NCBI RefSeq assembly: GCF_033568475.1
Contig: NC_133121.1
Span: 8,246,001-8,310,000, forward strand
Direction: 5' to 3'
DNA from: Henckelia pumila
Taxonomy: Eukaryota; Streptophyta; Magnoliopsida; Lamiales; Gesneriaceae
Length of the DNA stretch: 64,000 nt
In this document: positions 12,679-23,935 of the stretch, in pieces
How positions within the stretch are numbered: the stretch's first letter is position 1
Layout of the letters: every line of letters starts with the position of its first letter
The notes under the pieces: model-generated
What the model saw: the letters and a program-made list of their open reading frames with translations, nothing else
The model's database searches: none
Told to the model about the DNA's origin: nothing
Position numbers and translations under genes: made by a program

Positions 12679-13086
12679 TGGTGTGGCATTGTAGAAATTG
12701 CCAAACCACCCCTATAGTTTATGAAAATTATCGAAATACCCCACGGTTTATAAAAATTGCAAAATACATTACTATTATTATATATATATATTGTGTATAT
12801 ATTAAGATTGTGGATAATAGAGATAGATTTTTGGTATGTCAACTAAATTTGGTGTGGCATTGTAGAAATTGCCAAACCACCCCTATAGTTTATGAAAATT
12901 ATCGAAATACCCCACGGTTTATAAAACAATGGAATTTTTGTAAATAAATATTCATAAAAAACAAAAATATATATAATAAAAATGACATTTTTGTAATTAC
13001 ATAACAATCCAAGGATAAAATCAGGAGAAATACCATACGTCCATACCAAAAGATCAATAAAATGTTCTTACTTTATACATAATATA
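12478..13086. repeat. Nested direct duplication: block B, block A, block A', block B'
   Basis: Block B (12478-12645, starting ATAAAACAATGGAATTTTTG) recurs almost unchanged at 12922-13085. Block A (12678-12755, starting TTGGTGTGGCATTGTAG) recurs at 12849-12924. A (TA)n array at 12639-12675 separates B and A. Copies are very similar, which points to a recent local rearrangement. No protein is encoded. Confidence 0.85.
12639..12675. repeat. (TA)n microsatellite
   Basis: An uninterrupted TA dinucleotide array of about 18 units between two blocks of the local duplication. Confidence 0.95.
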
Positions 13087-15944
13087 GATATAGATAAATA
13101 AATATCCTTTTAGTAACAACCACGCGTTACCATAATAACTAATACAAGCATGTGACATAAGCACACGCCACATACAATATGTGTGATGCAAATTTGGAAA
13201 ATCAATTTTTTTTTTTTTTGGGTTATACATTGGTTTTTTAAACAGATATATTCAGGGAAATTTCATTTATTTGTAAGGTAATATTTGGTACACTCAAATT
13301 AGAAGTAGAATTCGGATTTTTTTATTAAATTAATTAAAATATTGCATTCTATAAAACTTTACGGCTCTGCTTGATTCAATGGATATGATAATGTATGGAT
13401 AAAGTATATTGGGATAATTGGATGAATTTGATAGGATTGAAATAAATAATAATGTGTTTGACTTGAATGATTAATAATGGAATTGGAATAATGATAAATT
13501 GAAAAATTACTTTTTTACCCTTATCATTATAAATAAAAATTAAATATTATATTAATGATTAAATTTTCATTAATTTTAAAATTCAAACCACAAAAATAAC
13601 GAAAAATATTAATCAAAATATAGAAAATAATAATATTTTTTAAATGAGCAAAATTAATGATCGATCAGGCTAAAAAAAATCACCTGGACCAAAAATACGC
13701 AAGTCGATTTTTTATTTAAAAAAATAAAAAAGAATCCGGTCAAATTTTGACCGACAGCTCTCTGAATCCTTAGCAGACTGCTCCGAACTCATAAATAAGT
13801 CTAATTGATTAAACTTAACACCCACCCACCCCTTATTGAATTCATTGGATTCCTACCTACCCCAATTATTATTGGCTTACCTGCCACCTCGGCACCTCCC
13901 ATGGATTGATGTACATACATATATATCTACTATTTTCGATGCGCATTGGATTAACCTTCAGACAAACGCAATAGTCTGCAAACTACGTTAGCCAGGTAAA
14001 CCACACTAGGCAAACTTTGTGTGACAGACTAGTCCAAAAAAATATTGATAAAAGAAAACGAACTCATGACCTTTGGCCAAGAATTCACCTACTCCATGAA
14101 CTTGGACACTCTTTATGGTCTAACTGATGTACATATATATTGGTTCACTCGTTTTCTTCCCGCATTCTTCTTCTCATTTTCTCAAAGTAGGCAAGTTACG
14201 GAAAGTTTTTTTATGTATAATTTAGTTTTTATTATATTATAATTAATAAATTTTTATGATGACTTTTTAAAATATTGTGAGATCATAATTGAATTCGTCG
14301 ATTTATCTAACTTCGCACGCGGTTAAAACGTAATTATCGTGATTAATTTTTTATAAGTATTGTTATTATTGTTTGATTAAGGTGAAATGAAAAAATGAAA
14401 ATGTATTTAATTTGATTAAAAGAAAGTGTTAATATGTATTGTGTGTTTTGAGTACTGATAAATCTAATATAATTAATTTAGTATTTGATATATTTATTTT
14501 ATGAATATATTAATTAATTAATTTTATGAATATAAGAACAATTAATTAAATGGTATTGTGTTATATTTATGGTGATAATCTTTTGTGATCATGTTAAAAT
14601 TAAGAAAACGTTGTTATATTCCATTTATCGTGAAAAACACCACTTTGGTAGTTTTGAAGCACATAATTTTAAATCACGGACTTTATAAAATGCTTAGGTT
14701 AAAAAAGGAAAAGGTAACTCAATTTTTTTTTTTTTTAAAGTAAGGAAAAGGTAACTCAATTGATTTCACATTAGTTGGATCGAGAATTGAGGAAAATATT
14801 TGGCCACAATATGACCATATGGCATTTCTTTATGCTGTTCAAGGGAATTCACCAAATATTGGGCCATAAGTTTTCCTAAATTGAGACTAAAAATATTCTT
14901 GGCCCATAATAAAATCATTGCAAAGTCTGTATGTGTGTATAATCCAAAATACCATGGGCTTTGCGCCTAGGCCTATTTGATTTTATTTGTTTAGACTCAA
15001 AAATGGATCCACCAAAATGTAATAAACTTTAATTTTTACTTTCCTATTTAAATTTGGTCTCTTCCTTGCCTTCGATGTTGAAGGAATCAGATATGAGAAA
15101 CATCATATTATAAATTAATTATGCTTGTGTTTAAATTTGAAAGATATGAGTTTGTATGCTTTCATCACAAGTGGAGGCATGGATTAATTCGCCTTTCCAA
15201 AGGTAACTAGTCTGGCTTCCTGAATCTATGTCCTTATGTGGACGAGGATCCAAGAGTCCGTGAAGCGTTGAAGAGCGGCGAGGGCATATGTGTGACTCTA
15301 TCATATATTGGTTATAGGCCCGATGCTAACAAATACACATTGTTCGTGTGCTAATTAATCCAACGATTTAATTTTCTATGTTCGAACAATGTATATATGG
15401 AACAACATCGACACGTTCCAAGGCAATATGTATATATATTGGTGAGTTAGGACAAAAGAGAGAATGGGCTATGAGATTCATGTTGAGAGGATAAAGATGA
15501 GAGTCAGTCATTGCATGGTTGTTTGGGATGATCGGATATGACAGCCATGTGTGGTGTGCAGTATTTCCACACGCGTCCCAAGTTCCTTCCAGCGGCGCAA
15601 CGTCGCCGCTTTTGGACCCATTCGTTTTCTGTGTTTTCCTTTTTACTCATTCAATCAAATCTATCACCTTGTCCACCCAATTCCCAAACATTTCAAACAG
15701 ACATATATACTTTCTTGATTTTTTCAAAGACATCCTTCTATTTTATTTTATTTTTTAAAAAAATTTATGCTTTTTTCTAATTAACTAATTTATATATATT
15801 TTTTAAATTTTATATTTTTCAACATAATTTAATTACATTGACAATTTTCATATTTGGCCTACATATATACATATATATATAAATCTATATATATTTATTA
15901 TATTCCATGACACATAAAATTATGGATAAGTCAAAATTTTTGTG
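13087..15944. other. Intergenic sequence, no gene recognised
   Basis: AT-rich, with short frames only. 15480-15640 is less AT-rich and could be a promoter or gene remnant, but it shows no recognisable protein. Confidence 0.45.
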
Positions 15945-15949
15945 ACGCA

Positions 15950-16525
15950 AAGACTAAGAAGTCCTTCCTAAAAACTCTCTTAAACACTATTTTAAAATAT
16001 TTATCATATTACACCATTATATATCATTGATTAATTTGACATAATTTTCTATCCTTGTGGGGTTTAGTAGTTTCTAATAGAATTTATAAAATTTTAATCA
16101 TTTTTATTACAAGAATTTATTTTTAAAATAATATATTACATTTTTATATAATTTTCATTTCCTGAAATTGTTTTTATACATATTTGTTGTATTTTTACGA
16201 ATTTCGTCATTTTGTCATTTTATTTTTAATTAATCTTATATATTTTTTCAAACATTCATATTATAAATAAATAAATAAATTTTGATACAACATTCATAAT
16301 ATATAATAATAAATATATCAATACATTTTTGATTATGTGACTATCAAAATTTAAATAATTAAAAGAGATTAGTTTTATATATTTTAATGGTATGATTGTC
16401 ATTTAACTAAATTTTAAGCTTAAAAGCAATTATTTTTCAAACACTCCATACTTAACTTCTAACCAAATTCAAATAATCTTTACAAAAATCACTTTTAAAT
16501 AAACAAAAGTTGTCCAAAACTTTTT
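15950..16525. mobile_element. hAT-like MITE family member (copy 1)
   Basis: The right two-thirds (about 16120-16522) align with 41560-41960. Shared blocks include TTAATCTTATATATTTTTTC, AATCACTTTTAAATAA and a GTCCAAAAC / TTCCAAAAC end. The left end carries the AGTCCTTCCTAAAAACTC / TTAAACACT type sequence. AT-rich and non-coding. Edges are approximate. Confidence 0.5.
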
Positions 16526-17381
16526 CTAAATCATTGGATTACATGGATCTCACGTTTTTTTTTTTGAGAAACACACTCCCGATATTGAATTCTAATGATT
16601 AATTATTGAACATTAATAGATTTATCATTCCATTCTTATTCTTATTTTATTCCAAAATTATTTCATTCTTACCTTATTCCATTACGATATTCCAACCATG
16701 ATCTAAGAATTAGAGTTAAAAAGTAATTATACTATCCATCTATGTCAATTTATTATCTTCCTATTATAGATCTTTATTCACCTCATAAATCAAATGACAT
16801 CTAAATGAAGTAGGAGTAAATTGATTGTGGCAATATCCAAGAAAACGATTGTGCACGCAAATCATAGCATAACTATTTTTCCATACATATATAATATAAT
16901 AAATATTTATATCATTTACTATGATATATAAAAGTCTAAGACATTGATTGATTATTAATCAGCGTTGGACTGATCAATTCTATAAAAAATTGTATCATTA
17001 TTTTAATTGATTCATCGTCTTTATATTATATGTAATTTATCGTCTCATCCAACCAAAACATATTATTATTTACACATAAAACCATGCTTCTACGTCGATT
17101 GAATAATTCCTCATTTCCTCGATCTTTAAATAATGCATGGAGTGTAGCCGTGTAGGTGCCATCTATAAATAAATAATAAATGACATGTCTTTAATTGAAA
17201 ATAGTATTTACTCTGTGTGTATGTCTATAAAAAGAAAATATATATAAAACGAAGCGACTCCACGTACAACACACAAGTGTCGCCTCTCGGCGGATCCTTC
17301 AAAGTACTTAATAATCAAGCTCTGTGCTTAGCCCATCTTCACATTAGCACAAGTTTCGCCGCCTCCTCCATTTTCACTCCC
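16526..17381. promoter_or_regulatory. Upstream region of the PQ-loop gene
   Basis: Non-coding. The last 200 bases lead into the PQ-loop start codon. An upstream ATG at 17217 is in frame with the 17382 ATG, but its extension is unlike any family member, so the shorter start is chosen. No confident TATA box is named. Confidence 0.4.
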
Positions 17382-19872
17382 ATGACGAATTACTGCGTAA
17401 AAGAGCAGAAGCCATGCATATATTGGGTGGAAAGATACCTCAACGATTGCCTATGCAACGTGAAAGACGAATTCTCGTTTGCTTTTGGGCTTATGAGCCT
17501 TGTGTTTTGGGGAGTTGCAGAAATCCCGCAAATCATCACTAATTTTCGCTCCAAATCCGGCCATGGAGTTTCTCTTCTGTTTCTTCTCACTTGGATTGCT
17601 GGGTTAGTTTCATTGTTTGTGATTCAATTTCTGGGTGGGTTCTTCTTGTTTAGTACTTTTGATATGAATTTTCTTGGCAGTGACGTATTCAACTTAGTGG
17701 GTTGCCTTCTTGAACCAGCAACGGTGTGTTCTATTTCTATTTCTATTAAATTTATGCAATGGTCTTACTCATGTACATGTTTGGGGATTAATGTAATTTT
17801 GTGTTTGGATGATGCAGTTGCCAACCCAGTTATACACCGCAGTGGTAAGAAAATTCATAGTAGTATTGTAAATATACTTTTTCCAAGCTCTGAAGTTCTC
17901 TGTTTTTTTCGCATTGAATGGATTTGTCAAACAGCTTTATACAGTAAGCACAGTGATACTGGTGCTGCAAAGCATATATTATGACCACTTCAAGAAATGG
18001 ATGAAAAGATCCGTAAAGAAAACAAACCAAGAGGTTTTTCCCATTTCTTTGCAATTAATGTCTCCATCATTTGAAGAACAGATATTGACTCAACTCTCGT
18101 GTAGGTTGAAGACTTGAAAAAGCCTTTGAGACCAGCGACACAATCTGATTCTGCCATCCCAATACCTGGCAAAAGCAGAGCTTCTGCCCCTAGAGAAGTC
18201 TATTACTATACGTGGGTTTCTTATTCATCCCCGTTTCATAATTTTTTCAAATATTTATTTGCTACCAACAATATATGCTATTGCAGGTCAGCAAGATCAA
18301 TGGCCGGTAGCACGACTCCGCCCGTCCGATCGCATCTCGGCCCGGTGAGGAGTGGCCCTTCTGCCGTGAGGCTGGAGCATGACTCATCTTCAGAAGACGA
18401 GGATACTCCAATTATACCCCAGAAATATTCCAGCAAGCCTAGGGGAATCCCGAGATCTGTGAGTTTTCTTGTTTATTACTATCGAACATGGAATGGATTT
18501 GGATGTTTCTTGTCACTTGTTCGATGTGCAGCCTGGAAAATGTCGTGTAGTTGCTCTCACCTTTTAATTGTATTGGAATTATTCTGATTGTGTTGCATGT
18601 TACTCCACATCATAACTTTGAAGCTGAGTGGTTTTAATAGTATCTCACATTACTATTACACAGTTTAAATATATCATGTTTATGATGTGCAACATGTGGA
18701 TTCTAGTGGTCGAATGACTGACTAGTCCAGCAAGGATGCTGGTATTTTTGGTTTTTTTTTTGGAAGTTGTATCAGTAATAATTTGATAAATTAACTTTAC
18801 GAATCTGGAGTATTGAGTGTGGGATTAGAATATATCATGGTGATAAGTGTTTTGATATGAATTTTTTGGAAGTGAGATGATTTGAACAGAATGAATATTA
18901 TATTTTGGAGATATAAGTGAGAAACGAGTTCTCTTGTATTCTTGTTTCTGTGTGAAAGAAGAATACTTACAATTACTGTGCATTGTGTTATATCAGGCGG
19001 GATACGGGGCATTTTTAGCTACATCAATCAGCCTGCCACCGGACGCCAATGCATTGATGCATGTTTGTGTCGGATTAACCGGGAGGAAGTTGTTGCAGGT
19101 ACGATTTAATTCGAGGTTGATTAAGTCCAGTTTGTTTGCCTCGGATTAACAGCTAGGGTGTTTCTATTGCAGGAAGGCGGATCAGAAACCGTGTTAGGCC
19201 AGTCATTGGGATGGATGATGGCTGCCATTTACATGGGTGGTAGATTGCCTCAAATATGGCTCAATGTAAGTGTTATTATGCAACTTTATCTCAGGTCAAT
19301 GATCCCTTGGAAACTCTGGGTATCTGACTTGTGTATTTGCTTTCTGATTGAGCAGATTAAAAGAGGAAGTGTTGAGGTAACTAATTCTTATCTTTTTCTT
19401 TCTGGTTCTCTCCATTGAGAAATGAATTGAAAAGTGACTCCAGGGATCTAATGTCACAGGGATTGAATCCTTTCATGTTTGTCTTTGCACTTGCTGCTAA
19501 TGCTACTTATGTTGCAAGGTACACCATCTCCAGAGGCGAACTTGGTAAACTCATCTATGCTAAGATTTGTAACCTATGCAATGTTTTTAATGATACGTTT
19601 CGTAAATGTGATGCAGCATTCTTGTGAGATCAACAGCTTGGCATAAAATCAAGGCAAACTTGCCATGGTTGCTGGATGCTATCGTATGCGTGGTGCTCGA
19701 CTTATTCGTATCCTTTATTATTCTTGTACTCAGAAACATATTCTCTCAAACAGACGGGAGAAAAGAAAGGTTGCTCCTTGACTACAGTTAACAGATAATT
19801 TTACAGTATGTGTATTACAGGTACCTTCGCAAGGCAGAACATGAAGACTACAATGAACCAGAAAAGAAATAG
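17382..19872 (+). CDS. PQ-loop repeat transporter (vacuolar basic amino acid type)
   Basis: Polytopic membrane protein of the PQ-loop family (yeast Ypq / human PQLC2 relatives), which exports cationic amino acids from the vacuole or lysosome; the plant substrate is inferred. Twelve exons: 17382-17602, 17681-17723, 17818-17844, 17935-18033, 18105-18211, 18287-18458, 18997-19098, 19173-19265, 19356-19376, 19460-19518, 19617-19707 and 19795-19872. All junctions are GT-AG, phases fit, and the product is 370 aa. The first PQ motif is AEIPQIITN (PQ at 49-50), followed by the family block GDVFNLVGCLLEPATLPTQ. The second is GGRLPQIWLN (PQ at 283-284), followed by IKRGSVEGLNPFMF. Between them lies a hydrophilic Ser/Pro-rich loop with SSSEDEDTP. 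The C-terminal helix DAIVCVVLDLFIILQYVYY leads into YLRKAEHEDY. The final junction at 19794/19795 is chosen because only it restores the conserved LFIILQY sequence. Confidence 0.92.
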
Positions 19873-20118
19873 AACCTACTTATCTCAATTTGTAGTTTTT
19901 CGAGTTATTCAGAAAGAATTTTGAACGGTTAGATTCAAGAGATATTTTATTTATTTCAATTGTTCCTTTACCTGTTAAACCAGTCGATGGAGTAGAATAG
20001 TTTTGTGCATGATCCAAACATGAATAAATCCCCTTCCATGGGGGAAACAACTCGATATCAATGCTACAGAAACTACAAGTTTACAAGGGAGGGAACATAT
20101 TTTCACTCAAATGACACC

Positions 20119-20496
20119 AGGTCATGTCAGGCGTATGTGCATGTGAAGATTACCAAAAAAACATGGATCCCGGATAATACAAGGGAAGCTCCTTCACATC
20201 AAACACAAAAGCAACGTGCATGAAAAGGATAACGACCAAAAGAATCCTCTTCAAATTCTCGTGGGCTGCCCGCGCAACTTGACTGGTTTCTGGATTTAGT
20301 ATACGACGATCACGAACTGAACCGTGGTATCCGTGGTGATATCTGAACAACCCATTCGAGGATTCTTTAGGTCATTATCTTTTTCAAGCTCGTTGCTTTC
20401 GTGTTGCTTTTGTGTTGATGTGAAGGAGTTTCCCCTCAGATTATCCGGGATCCGGGTTCGCTTTTCGGTAATCTTCATATGCCATGTGATGACCTT
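20119..20496. repeat. Long imperfect inverted repeat (foldback), 3' of the PQ-loop gene
   Basis: The left arm 20119-20249 is the reverse complement, with mismatches, of the right arm 20358-20496. Shared blocks are GAAGATTACC, GGATCCCGGATAAT, CTCCTTCACATCAA, ACAAAAGCAAC and AGAATCCTC. The loop is about 108 bp. The motif ATCTGAACAACC also occurs twice directly (about 20341 and 20505). A DNA element is likely. No target duplication could be fixed, and no protein is encoded. Confidence 0.75.
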
Positions 20497-21950
20497 AGGG
20501 GTTATCTGAACAACCTATTTGCATTCGAAAATCCATGAAAGTGGGCACACAAAAGAGGAGAAAACACCCCTCCAAGAAGACCAGCAGGCACTACCAAAGT
20601 TACTAAAAAGTTGCAGATGCAAGTGGGGTAAATCCCATTAGTAAAAAAAATTACCTTGTTGATAGTACTATCGAGCTTTGAAAGAGCTGATCCAAAAAGG
20701 TGCAAGACTACGTATCGGTTCCAGCATTCAAACGAAGATTTGGGGGGATTCATGGTTGTCACTTGCAGACTCGAATAATCCTTTGATTGAATCCGAGGGT
20801 CCTCAAGAATTGAGGTTGGCTACTGTTAGTTCTCTAAGGCTAACTGAAAATGGATTTTGGGACTTGGATCTCTTAAAAGGATCTTTTTAACGAGAGGGAT
20901 CAATGATGAATCCTTTCTATTCCCTTGAGTTGGTTTCCTAGTAATGATTGTTGGATATGGGGTGATGAAAGAAAAGGAACCTACACAGTTAAAAGTGGAT
21001 ATAGAGCTCTCATGAAGAATCGAGTTCAGAGCCAAGCTACTGTGGGTGTTAACTGGCAGCAGGTATGGGAATTGAATATCCTTGCTAAAGTTCGAAACTT
21101 TATTTGGAGAAGCTTAACGAATAGTCTGCCAACTATGAAGGCACTTCAGCATCGCCAAGTGGAGGTTCCTGAATGGTGTCCTCTTTGTCATAGCGAGCCC
21201 GAAGATGGACTTCATGCGCTGGTTTCTTGTCCAGCGGCGCGTTGTATATGGTGTCTCACTTCAATTTGGAAGCAATATGGATCAGTGGACACATTAGAGG
21301 ATTGGTGGAATAATCTCATCAGAACTAGAACACCGTCGGATATTGAGATGGCCGCTGTGGTTTTGTGGAGTATTTGGCACAATCGGAACGAAGTGGTTTG
21401 GAATGGGAAGTGTAGATCAGCAATACAGATTTTGTCCTCTGCTTTGGATTTTAAATCGCAATTGAGATTAACTAATCAACGAGCTATTCATTCTCACATC
21501 CCTCAAAGACAGCAACCATTCCAACTTTGGAGCAGGCCACCAGAATCTCATCTTAAATGCAATGTAGATGCAGCGTTATTTCTTGATCCCTCTTCTTATG
21601 GGTTTTGGATGCGTGATAAGAAATTCAAATGGTGGCGTAGTGGAGGCAATGCATGGGGCATTCAAAACCCAACAATAGCAAAGGCATTGGGGATAAGGGA
21701 AGCGCTTTGTTGCATCAAAGACTTGCGGGAAAAATAAGGCATATAGATTTGGTCTTGTTTTTAATTCAATTTAATAGATAGACCTTTAATCGAAAAGACT
21801 ATATTACCCCTGCTTTAAGTGTTTTCTCTCTCCTCCATCTTCTTCTTTCAGGTTTTTTCGTTGTTTTTTTTTTTTTTCCTTATCTTCTTTTCTCTCTCTC
21901 CTTTCTCAATTTCCCTCCTCCTCTTCTTCTTTTTTTTTTGTTAAATTCAC

Positions 21951-22056
21951 CAAGCGGTCGACCAAGGCTTGGGCTCGATCGACCGCTTTCCCTGCCCAAG
22001 CGGTCGACCAAGGCTTTGGCTTGGTCAACCGCTTTGACAGCTTGGTCGACCGCTTG
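21951..22056. repeat. Cluster of five alternating CAAGCGGTCGACCAAG repeats
   Basis: The 16-bp motif CAAGCGGTCGACCAAG occurs directly at 21951 and 21997, and in inverted form near 21973, 22020 and 22041 (CTTGGTCGACCGCTTG), with a few mismatches. All five lie within 106 bp. The core GGTCGACC is itself palindromic, so several hairpins can form. The cluster lies in the left part of the Mutator-like element. Confidence 0.9.
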
Positions 22057-22090
22057 GGTCAACTCAAACCATTGTATATATATTTTATTG

Positions 22091-23463
22091 AAGTTATTTG
22101 CACCAACCACCCCTGTGAAATATTGAAAATGCACACTTCTTCTCTGTGAAATTTTAATAGGTATATTCAACTCTGACCTTTGAAAAAATTAGCACACTCG
22201 CCCCTTCAGATGAGTGATTGTCGCGCACGCGCCCTTCATGCGACTGGGCAAAGATTTTGATATTTTTTTTGCACCAAATACCCCTGTGAAATATTAAAAA
22301 TACATATTTGACCCATGTGAAAATAATTTTTAAATCTTTTCAACCCATAATACAAAATTTTTAATAAAATCCAATTATAAATATTTAGAAAAATTTTTTT
22401 GTTTTATTAATTTTTATTTTTTATTTTAAATGTATTATCATTAATTATTTATTTTTAAAAAAATATTATTATTTTATCTTGTTATCATTATTTTATTAAA
22501 TTCACTTTGTATTTCTAATTTTTTCATTAAACATGCATTCATAAACAAGTATTTAAATAATTTCAAGTATTAAAATATTGAACTAAACTGATAAGTTCAA
22601 ACATATTGTTTTTTCGATTTATGACTATATATTATTGAACCAAAATTTAAATTTTTCGAGAATATGCATTGCACAATTTGTAATAAATAATAATAAAAAA
22701 ACATGTTTATATAATTCTAAATCGAAAAAGTAACATTAATGAATTTATCATTTGGTTAAATATTTTGGTATTTTTAGATATTTAAATCCTTATTTATGAA
22801 TCATGTTTAATGGAAAAGTTGAAAACAAGAAGTGATTTGATAAAATAATAATAACGGGATAAATTACTAATTTTTTTAAAATAAATTATTTAAAAATTAT
22901 AAATTAAAAATAAAAATAAAAATAAATAAAATTAAAAATATTTGGTATTTATCACTTACTTATCATTTTGATTTAATATTTTGGTACTTTTAGGTATTTA
23001 AATCTCGTTTATGAATGCATTTTTAATGGAAAAATTGGAAACAAGAAGAAATTTTAATAAAATAATGATAATAAGATAAAATAATAATATTTTTTAGAAA
23101 ACAATTATATAATTATAATAAATTTAAAATAAAAAATAAAATTAATAAAACGAAAAATGTTTGCTAAATATTTTATAATTAGATTTTAATAAAAATTGTG
23201 TATTGTGGGTTGAATAAATTTAAAAATTATTTTCATAAGGGTCAAATATGCATTTTTAATATTTCACAGGGGTATTTGGTGCAAAAAAAAATATCAAAAT
23301 CTTTGCCCAGTCGCATGAGGGGCGCGTACGCAACAATAACTCATCTAAAGGGGCGAGTGTGCTAATTTTTTAAAAGGTCAGGGTTGAAGATGCCTATTAA
23401 AATTTCACAGGGGAAAAATGTGCATTTTTAATATTTCACAGGAGTGGTTGATGCAAATAACTC
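22091..23463. mobile_element. Long-TIR foldback Mutator-like element
   Basis: Two arms of about 520 bp (22091 to ~22615 and ~22945 to 23463) are inverted copies of each other, separated by an AT-rich core. The ends read AAGTTATTTGCACCAACCAC and, reverse-complemented, GAGTTATTTGCATCAACCAC. Each arm repeats the phrase CCCCTGTGAAATATT near its end and again about 190 bp further in. The flanks are 10-bp direct repeats TATTTTATTG (22081-22090 and 23464-23473). Size, long TIRs and a 10-bp duplication fit a non-autonomous MULE. No coding region is visible. Confidence 0.8.
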
Positions 23464-23499
23464 TATTTTATTGTGTAGTATTATTATAAAAAATATTGG

Positions 23500-23580
23500 T
23501 AGTTTAATGGTTAGAGTTCAGGAGGAGAGAGGAGAGCCAGGTTGAGAATCCTGGAGAGGAGGGAGGGAAGGGAAAATGAG
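23500..23580 (+). mobile_element. Possible tRNA-derived SINE remnant
   Basis: TGGTAGTTTAATGGTTAGAG looks like a tRNA A box. About 35 bases on, GGTTGAGAATCCTGG resembles a B box with changes. The context is repetitive DNA at the right part of the Mutator-like element. It is weak evidence: the B box is imperfect, and neither the 3' tail nor a target duplication is clear. Confidence 0.25.
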
Positions 23581-23935
23581 GGTTGGACATAATATTTTTT
23601 TTCAAAAAAATAAAAAGACCAAACTACCCTTAATTGAGACTCTTTGACTGAATTAAAAAGTCAAGCGTCTCTTTATTGAATTAAAAAAAAGACCAGACTT
23701 ATATATTTAAATGGTTCAAAGACTTCACTATCAAAACATTATTTTTGGGTTAGACGCTCAACTAGTGATAAAGTCTTTGAATTCATCTTATGTTGACTCG
23801 TCCTACCTAGGCTTGATCGTCGATGACCGTAAATCCCTCCTCGAGGGTTTTTACTTTTGTTTGTTTATTTTTGTTAAGAGATCAGCGAATCAAACTGCAA
23901 ATGTTTTGGCTATGACAGTAGATTCTATGAATTAG

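Larger units (their letters stand above)
21725..23715. mobile_element. Mutator-like non-autonomous element inside the LINE
   Basis: Flanked by 10-bp direct repeats TCAAAGACTT (21715-21724 and 23716-23725), the size expected of Mutator-superfamily insertions. The ends are imperfect inverted repeats: CATATAGATTTGGTCTTG on the left, and AAATATATAAGTCTGGTCTT for the reverse complement of the right end. Both continue into TTTTTAATTCAAT. About 610 bp belongs to this element once the nested insertion at 22091-23463 is set aside. It holds a pyrimidine-rich tract, the GGTCGACC repeat cluster and a purine-rich stretch. No transposase is seen. Confidence 0.7.
20676..23935 (+). mobile_element. LINE (non-LTR) 3' fragment, split by a later insertion
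   Basis: 5'-truncated LINE of the plant L1 kind. 20676-20890 encodes the end of reverse transcriptase (KELIQKGARLRIG, TKIWGDSW), with a stop before the next segment. 20925-21724 encodes the zf-RVT zinc-binding module (DERKGTYTVKSGY, KVRNFIWR, then CPLCHSEPEDGLHALVSCP) and the first half of a plant-type RNase H domain (CNVDAA, IREALCCIKDL). The second half, with LDAQLVIKSLNSS and FVKRSANQTANVLA, resumes at 23716 and ends at 23935. The two halves flank an element bordered by the 10-bp duplication TCAAAGACTT. Without that insert the RNase H frame runs on. The upstream in-frame stop shows the copy was already inactive. Confidence 0.85.
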
